Source: a bacterium
GTDB lineage: Bacteria; Myxococcota_A; UBA9160; UBA6930
Assembly (NCBI GenBank): GCA_024228115.1
Contig: JAAETT010000059.1
Coordinates: forward strand, 1-35,668
Reading direction: 5' to 3'
DNA: 35,668 nt
The translations under genes and the position numbers were made by a program. Position 1 is the stretch's first letter; every line of letters starts with the position of its first letter. Of this stretch, positions 32,045 to 35,668 are shown piece by piece. Below the pieces are notes generated by a model, which had not been told where the DNA came from, ran no database searches, and was given only the letters and a program-made list of their open reading frames with translations.

Positions 32045-32779
32045 GTGACGCGTCGAATCGGCTCGGTCGTCTTCTGGGCATTTCTCACGATTTCCTCGAT
32101 CCTCTTGTTCCCGGTTGCCGTGCTGCTGTGGGCGCTCACCGTCTTGTTCGACAAGCGGCTGTTCCTGCTCCACAAGTTCACCTGCTTCTGGGCCGCGCTC
32201 TACACCTGGACGAACCCGATCTGGCCGGTCACGATCGAAGGGCGCGAGAAGATTCGACCGGACGAGACCTACGTAATGGTCTCGAACCACCTTTCGTTGG
32301 TGGACATCTTCGTGGTGTTTCGGCTCTTCACCCATTTCAAGTGGGTCTCGAAGATCGAGAACTTCCGATTGCCCTTCATCGGTTGGAACATGCGGCTCAA
32401 CCGTTACATCGAGCTGCGCCGCGGCGAGCGCAGCAGCGTGATGCAGATGTTCCGTGCCTGCGAGCGGACCCTCGAAGAGGGCAGCTCGATCATGATGTTC
32501 CCCGAAGGCACCCGCTCGGTGAACGGGAAGCTCCGGCCCTTCAAGCCAGGCGCTTTCGAACTGGCCATCCGTTGCCAGAGGCCCCTCCTCTTGATCACCA
32601 TCGAAGGCAGTGACGACGCCCTGCCGAAGCGCGGCTTCGTGCTCCAGGGCAGTCATCCGATTCGCATGAGCGTGTTGGGCGAAATCCCGGTCGAAGAGCT
32701 CGGAAACGATGAACATGCTCTCTCCGATCGCGTGCGCAACCAGATGGCGGAACACCTGGGGCAGACTGCCCGCCCGTGA
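32045..32779 (+). CDS. Lysophospholipid acyltransferase family protein (PlsC-like)
   Basis: A 244-residue membrane-bound acyltransferase. It probably makes phosphatidic acid from 1-acylglycerol-3-phosphate or a related lipid. Two N-terminal hydrophobic helices (about 8-36) are followed by the family motifs in order: NHLSLVD (catalytic His82 and Asp87), then KIENFRLPFIGWNMRLNRYIELRRGE, then FPEGTRS (152-158), and a final LLLITIEGSDDALPKRG block. GTG 32045 is used as start with little ribosome-binding signal. The gene lies 29 bases after the helical-repeat protein, perhaps in the same transcript. Whether this is the main PlsC or a specialised paralogue cannot be told here. Confidence 0.9.
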   Translation: MTRRIGSVVFWAFLTISSILLFPVAVLLWALTVLFDKRLFLLHKFTCFWAALYTWTNPIWPVTIEGREKIRPDETYVMVSNHLSLVDIFVVFRLFTHFKWVSKIENFRLPFIGWNMRLNRYIELRRGERSSVMQMFRACERTLEEGSSIMMFPEGTRSVNGKLRPFKPGAFELAIRCQRPLLLITIEGSDDALPKRGFVLQGSHPIRMSVLGEIPVEELGNDEHALSDRVRNQMAEHLGQTARP

Positions 32780-32869
32780 CCCGAGGCGCCTGCTCGGTCG
32801 CGGAACGCGCAGATGCGGAGTACCGGGCGGCTGTCCTAACCTCGCTGATTCCGCCGCAGAGGAGCCGCC

Positions 32870-33349
32870 ATGGGCCAGTACGGCCGCGAGGAAATCCTGG
32901 AAGCCTTCACGCGCTACAAGCAGGCACGTGATGACGCCTCCCGCACGGGAGATTGGGGAATCTGGGCGGCGACCTTTGCGGACGACGCGCACTACATCGA
33001 ACACGCCTACGGAGAACTCGACGGTCGCCAGGCCATCCAGGACTGGATCCAGGGTGTGATGGCGCCCTTCCCGACGATGACGTTTCCCCAGGATTGGTGG
33101 GTGCTCGACGAAGAACGCGACGCCGTCGTGTTCTGCTGCCAGAATCAGTTCCCGGAGCCCTATCAGGAAGACGGCACGCCATTCCAATTCCCGAACTGGA
33201 CCCGCCTCGTGTATGGCGGAAATGGCCAATGGGCCTCGGAAGAAGACATCTACAACCCGGCCCGAGATGCAGGACGCGTCTTCAAGGCCTGGATCAAGGC
33301 CGGCGGAAAGACTCGGGCCGGCGAATCCGTGGCCATGGAGCATCGATAG
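32870..33349 (+). CDS. SnoaL/NTF2-like protein
   Basis: A 159-residue cytosolic protein of the SnoaL-like NTF2 superfamily. The N-terminal helices (REEILEAFTRYKQARDDASRTGDW) and FADDAHYIEHAYGELDGRQAIQDWI are characteristic of the fold. The C-terminal half has the WWVLDEERDAVVF strands and ends in a basic tail. Catalytic residues cannot be identified because members range from isomerases and hydrolases to non-enzymatic binding proteins. ATG 32870 has GAGGAG five bases upstream. It is only distantly similar to the NTF2-fold protein at 233-670. It lies between the acyltransferase and the outer-membrane barrel gene, possibly as a separate unit. Confidence 0.82.
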   Translation: MGQYGREEILEAFTRYKQARDDASRTGDWGIWAATFADDAHYIEHAYGELDGRQAIQDWIQGVMAPFPTMTFPQDWWVLDEERDAVVFCCQNQFPEPYQEDGTPFQFPNWTRLVYGGNGQWASEEDIYNPARDAGRVFKAWIKAGGKTRAGESVAMEHR

Positions 33350-33397
33350 GATGCCCGTCGCCACTGTCGACTAGCTGCGGAGTCTGTACCCGAAAGA

Positions 33398-35572
33398 ATG
33401 ATGACGCGTTCCGGATTCCGCTGGCTTGCACTCCCGTGCCTCTCGCTCCTGTGGATCACCGCGGCCTCGGGCGTGCCTGCCAAGCCACCGTCGGCGCGAA
33501 TCACTCCTTTGCCCGAAGGCGTTTCGGCGCCAACCGTCGACGGCAACCTGGATGATGAGGCCTGGGCCCACGCCGCGTTGATCGGCCCCCTGACCCAGTT
33601 GCTTCCAGTCGAGGGCGCCCCACCCAGCGAACGCACCGAAGTGCGGATCACCTATGACCGGAATGCGCTCTACGTCGCCGTCCAGGCTTTCGATCGCGAA
33701 CCGGACAAGATCGTCGCCTCAGGCATGCGGCGAGATGCCGGCCTGACGCCCGACGACCGCATCAGCTTCCTCCTCGACACTTTCCACGATCACCGCAATG
33801 CGTTCCTGTTTTCGACCAATCCGAATGGTGCGCGTTTCGATGGAATCGTCGAGAACAACGTCTCGTTCAAGTCCGAGTGGGACGGGATCTGGTACTCGAA
33901 ATCCCGCATCCACGAGGATGGATGGAGCTGCGAGTTCGAGATCCCGTTCAAGACACTCACCTTCGATCCGAACGGCTCCACATGGGGCTTCAACCTGCTC
34001 CGCACCGTGCGCCGCCACAACGAAGAAAACCGTTGGGCATCGGCGAAGCAGAACAAAGCCATGATCGATGTCTCCGAGGCAGGTACGATCACGGGCCTGC
34101 ACGGCCTCGAGCAGGGCCTGGGCCTCGATATCAAGCCAGCGGGATCGCTTGGCTGGACGGGGGACCGCGCAGCTGATCGCAGCTTCACGAACCTCGACCC
34201 GAGCCTGGATGTCTTCTACCGGGTCACACCCTCGGTCACCGCATCCCTCACCGCCAACACGGATTTTTCCGATGCTGCGGTCGACGCGCGCCAGGTGAAC
34301 CTCTCGCGCTTCGCCCTCTTCTTTCCGGAAACCCGCGACTTCTTTCTGCAGAACGCCGGTATCTTCGATTTTCCGGTCGGAGGCTCGGGCGCCACGAATG
34401 GCATTCCGTTCTTCTCCCGTCGCATCGGAATCTCCGAGGATGGCGACGTCATACCGATCCGCGTCGGCACCAAGATCACCGGCCGCACGGGTCCCTTGAA
34501 TTTTGGTGCGCTGAATGTGCAGATGGCGGGGCACGGCGACGTCGACGCCAAGAACCTCTCCGTCGGTCGCGCCAAACTGAACATCGGAGAAGAGTCCTTC
34601 ATCGGCATTCTCGCGACGCATGGCGACCCGCTTACGAACGGCTCGAATAGCCTGTTTTCCGGTGATCTGAACCTTCGCACCAGCAGACTCTTCGGAAATC
34701 AGATCCTCGAATTCCGAAGTTGGCTCCAGCATTCGACCACCTCGGGCCCTGTCGGGGATGATGACGCCTGGAGCGTGCGTCTCGCCTACCCGAACGACCG
34801 CTGGAACTGGGCCCTCGACATCAAGCAGGTCGGCGAGAACTTCAATCCCGCACTCGGCTTCGTGAACCGACCTGAGACCCGACAGAGCATCGCCACGCTG
34901 CGTCGCCGCTGGCGGCCAGTGGGAAGCTCCATTCGATTTCTCGAGGCCTCGGCCTTCGGCATCATGAATACGGACCTGGGCAACGATCTCGAATCGCTGC
35001 TCATCAGCTCTTCCGGGCGCATCGAGAACCAGGCGGGCGATTTCTTGAAGCTGGAGGCAAACCACAGAACCGAAGTCCTCGAGACAGGCTTCGAGATCCT
35101 CCCGGACATCCTCGTCCCCAAGGATCGATACGACTTCAACCGAGTCACCCTCTCCCTCGGTACCGCGACCTCTCGAACCTTCGCCACGCAGCTCTCATTC
35201 GGTGCCGGGACCTTCTACTCGGGCCACATCCGCGCGGGCCGCGTGCTCCTCGAGTGGCGTGCGTCGAAACACTTCTTCGCCTCCCTCGAGTACCTCCAGA
35301 ACTCCGTGCGTCTCCACGAAGGAAACTTCAGCACCCGACTCGGACGCATGAATTTCAATGTCGTCTTCACGCCCGATCTCTCCTGGGAAACCTTCATTCA
35401 GTTCGACAACCTGAGCAACAGCCTGGGTTGGAACAGCCGACTTCGCTGGATCCTCCGACCCGGAGAAGAGGTCGTCTTCGTCTGGAACCAGGCCTTCGAC
35501 ACGGCGAACTACGACCTCCGCAGCACGCAAACCAATCTGATCGGGAAAGTGTCCTGGACGTTCCGGTTCTAG
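33398..35572 (+). CDS. DUF5916 outer-membrane protein with N-terminal CBM9-like domain
   Basis: A 724-residue exported protein. A signal peptide (about 1-28) is followed by a carbohydrate-binding family 9-like domain (about 45-215) starting VDGNLDDEAW. Its inner motifs are EVRITYDRNALYVAVQAFDREP and DDRISFLLDTFHDHRNAFLFSTNPNG. The remaining 500 residues are alternating beta strands of a DUF5916-type outer-membrane barrel, ending in an aromatic SWTFRF, which suits Bam recognition. SRFALFFPETRDFFLQNAGIFDFP is a DUF5916 hallmark. Such proteins are common in Bacteroidota and deltaproteobacteria, and their substrate is unproven; binding or import of glycans is the usual guess. ATG 33398 (or 33401) is the start. 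It ends one base before a REP-like element. Confidence 0.9.
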   Translation: MMTRSGFRWLALPCLSLLWITAASGVPAKPPSARITPLPEGVSAPTVDGNLDDEAWAHAALIGPLTQLLPVEGAPPSERTEVRITYDRNALYVAVQAFDREPDKIVASGMRRDAGLTPDDRISFLLDTFHDHRNAFLFSTNPNGARFDGIVENNVSFKSEWDGIWYSKSRIHEDGWSCEFEIPFKTLTFDPNGSTWGFNLLRTVRRHNEENRWASAKQNKAMIDVSEAGTITGLHGLEQGLGLDIKPAGSLGWTGDRAADRSFTNLDPSLDVFYRVTPSVTASLTANTDFSDAAVDARQVNLSRFALFFPETRDFFLQNAGIFDFPVGGSGATNGIPFFSRRIGISEDGDVIPIRVGTKITGRTGPLNFGALNVQMAGHGDVDAKNLSVGRAKLNIGEESFIGILATHGDPLTNGSNSLFSGDLNLRTSRLFGNQILEFRSWLQHSTTSGPVGDDDAWSVRLAYPNDRWNWALDIKQVGENFNPALGFVNRPETRQSIATLRRRWRPVGSSIRFLEASAFGIMNTDLGNDLESLLISSSGRIENQAGDFLKLEANHRTEVLETGFEILPDILVPKDRYDFNRVTLSLGTATSRTFATQLSFGAGTFYSGHIRAGRVLLEWRASKHFFASLEYLQNSVRLHEGNFSTRLGRMNFNVVFTPDLSWETFIQFDNLSNSLGWNSRLRWILRPGEEVVFVWNQAFDTANYDLRSTQTNLIGKVSWTFRF

Positions 35573-35573
35573 C

Positions 35574-35668
35574 CGCAATAAGTCAACCAGTGGGGACGGG
35601 GTTTACAATTGACTTGTTGAAAGGGGGCAAAGCCCCCTTTCAACAAGTCAATTGTAAACCCCGTCCCC
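35574..35668. repeat. REP-like element ending in a perfect 77-bp palindrome at the window edge
   Basis: It begins directly after the stop of the DUF5916 gene. CGCAATAAGTCAACCAGTGG leads into a perfect inverted repeat: 37-base arms (35592-35628 and 35632-35668) around an AAA loop, ending at the last base of the window. The inner arms read AGGGGGC/GCCCCCT and the outer arms GGGGACGGGG/CCCCGTCCCC. A nested AAGTCAA...TTGACTT pair also exists. The leading 27 bases match the unit at 15417-15443 at 23 positions. The layout is that of a REP or MITE-like dispersed element, of the type often mobilised by Y1 (RAYT) transposases. No transposase is visible inside the window. Confidence 0.75.

Noticed and set aside
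31805-33364. 519-residue minus-strand open frame
   Set aside because: Antisense to the helical-repeat, acyltransferase and SnoaL-like genes, all of which have clear family motifs.
33719-35065. 448-residue minus-strand open frame
   Set aside because: Antisense to the DUF5916 gene, with no domain of its own.
1-35668. tRNA, rRNA or CRISPR features
   Set aside because: No T-loop-like GGTTCGAATCC with a fitting cloverleaf, no rRNA core sequence and no regularly spaced repeat-spacer array were seen by eye.

Overview
The window is GC-rich, densely packed, Gram-negative DNA. It encodes several outer-membrane and periplasmic systems: a tripartite RND efflux pump, a DUF5916-type outer-membrane barrel, lipoproteins and c-type cytochromes. 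GTG and TTG starts are common, and genes lie in short runs on both strands. DUF5916, DUF3179, DUF547, an M48 protease with a LysM-like tail, and a c554-type multiheme cytochrome together suggest a deltaproteobacterial/Myxococcota-like or related environmental lineage. That is an inference from gene content only; no rRNA or tRNA gene was seen.

Layout. 1-760: the tail of an unknown gene and an NTF2-fold protein related to limonene-epoxide hydrolase. 751-7155: a copper/silver efflux operon with a CsoR-like palindrome, a small exported Cys/His protein, and CusC-, CusB- and CusA-type subunits. The pump carries the CusA methionine triad at exactly the E. coli spacing. 7176-9309 (minus): a DUF1801 protein and a primary-like sigma-70 factor with a clear terminator. 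9310-9983: a long gene-less stretch with a bulged hairpin and T-runs. 9984-13520: an MFS exporter, a small membrane protein, and a purple-acid-phosphatase-like lipoprotein on the opposite strand. 13594-15442: a repeat array, a small coiled-coil protein and an amidase. 15282-18758 (minus): a polyprenyl-phosphate sugar transferase, a LOG-family protein and a DUF547 protein whose reading frame now runs into the amidase through a REP-like insertion. 18856-25530: two more MFS transporters, a SIMPL protein, a lytic transglycosylase, an M48 protease and an unknown protein with a small C-terminal beta domain. 25610-30915: an envelope redox neighbourhood with msrPQ, DoxX, a five-heme lipoprotein, and a DUF3179 protein translationally coupled to a monoheme cytochrome framed by Asn-Pro-Cys repeats. 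31059-35572: an exported helical-repeat protein, a PlsC-like acyltransferase, a SnoaL-like protein and the DUF5916 barrel. 35574-35668: a REP-like element ending in a perfect 77-bp palindrome exactly at the window edge.

A common theme is envelope metal and redox handling: Cu/Ag export, methionine-sulfoxide repair, periplasmic cytochromes and a cysteine-repeat protein. The least familiar item is the DUF3179 plus CNPC-repeat cytochrome pair (29225-30915). The second is the REP-like element that appears to have rewritten the 3' ends of two convergent genes at about 15.42 kb and recurs at the window end.
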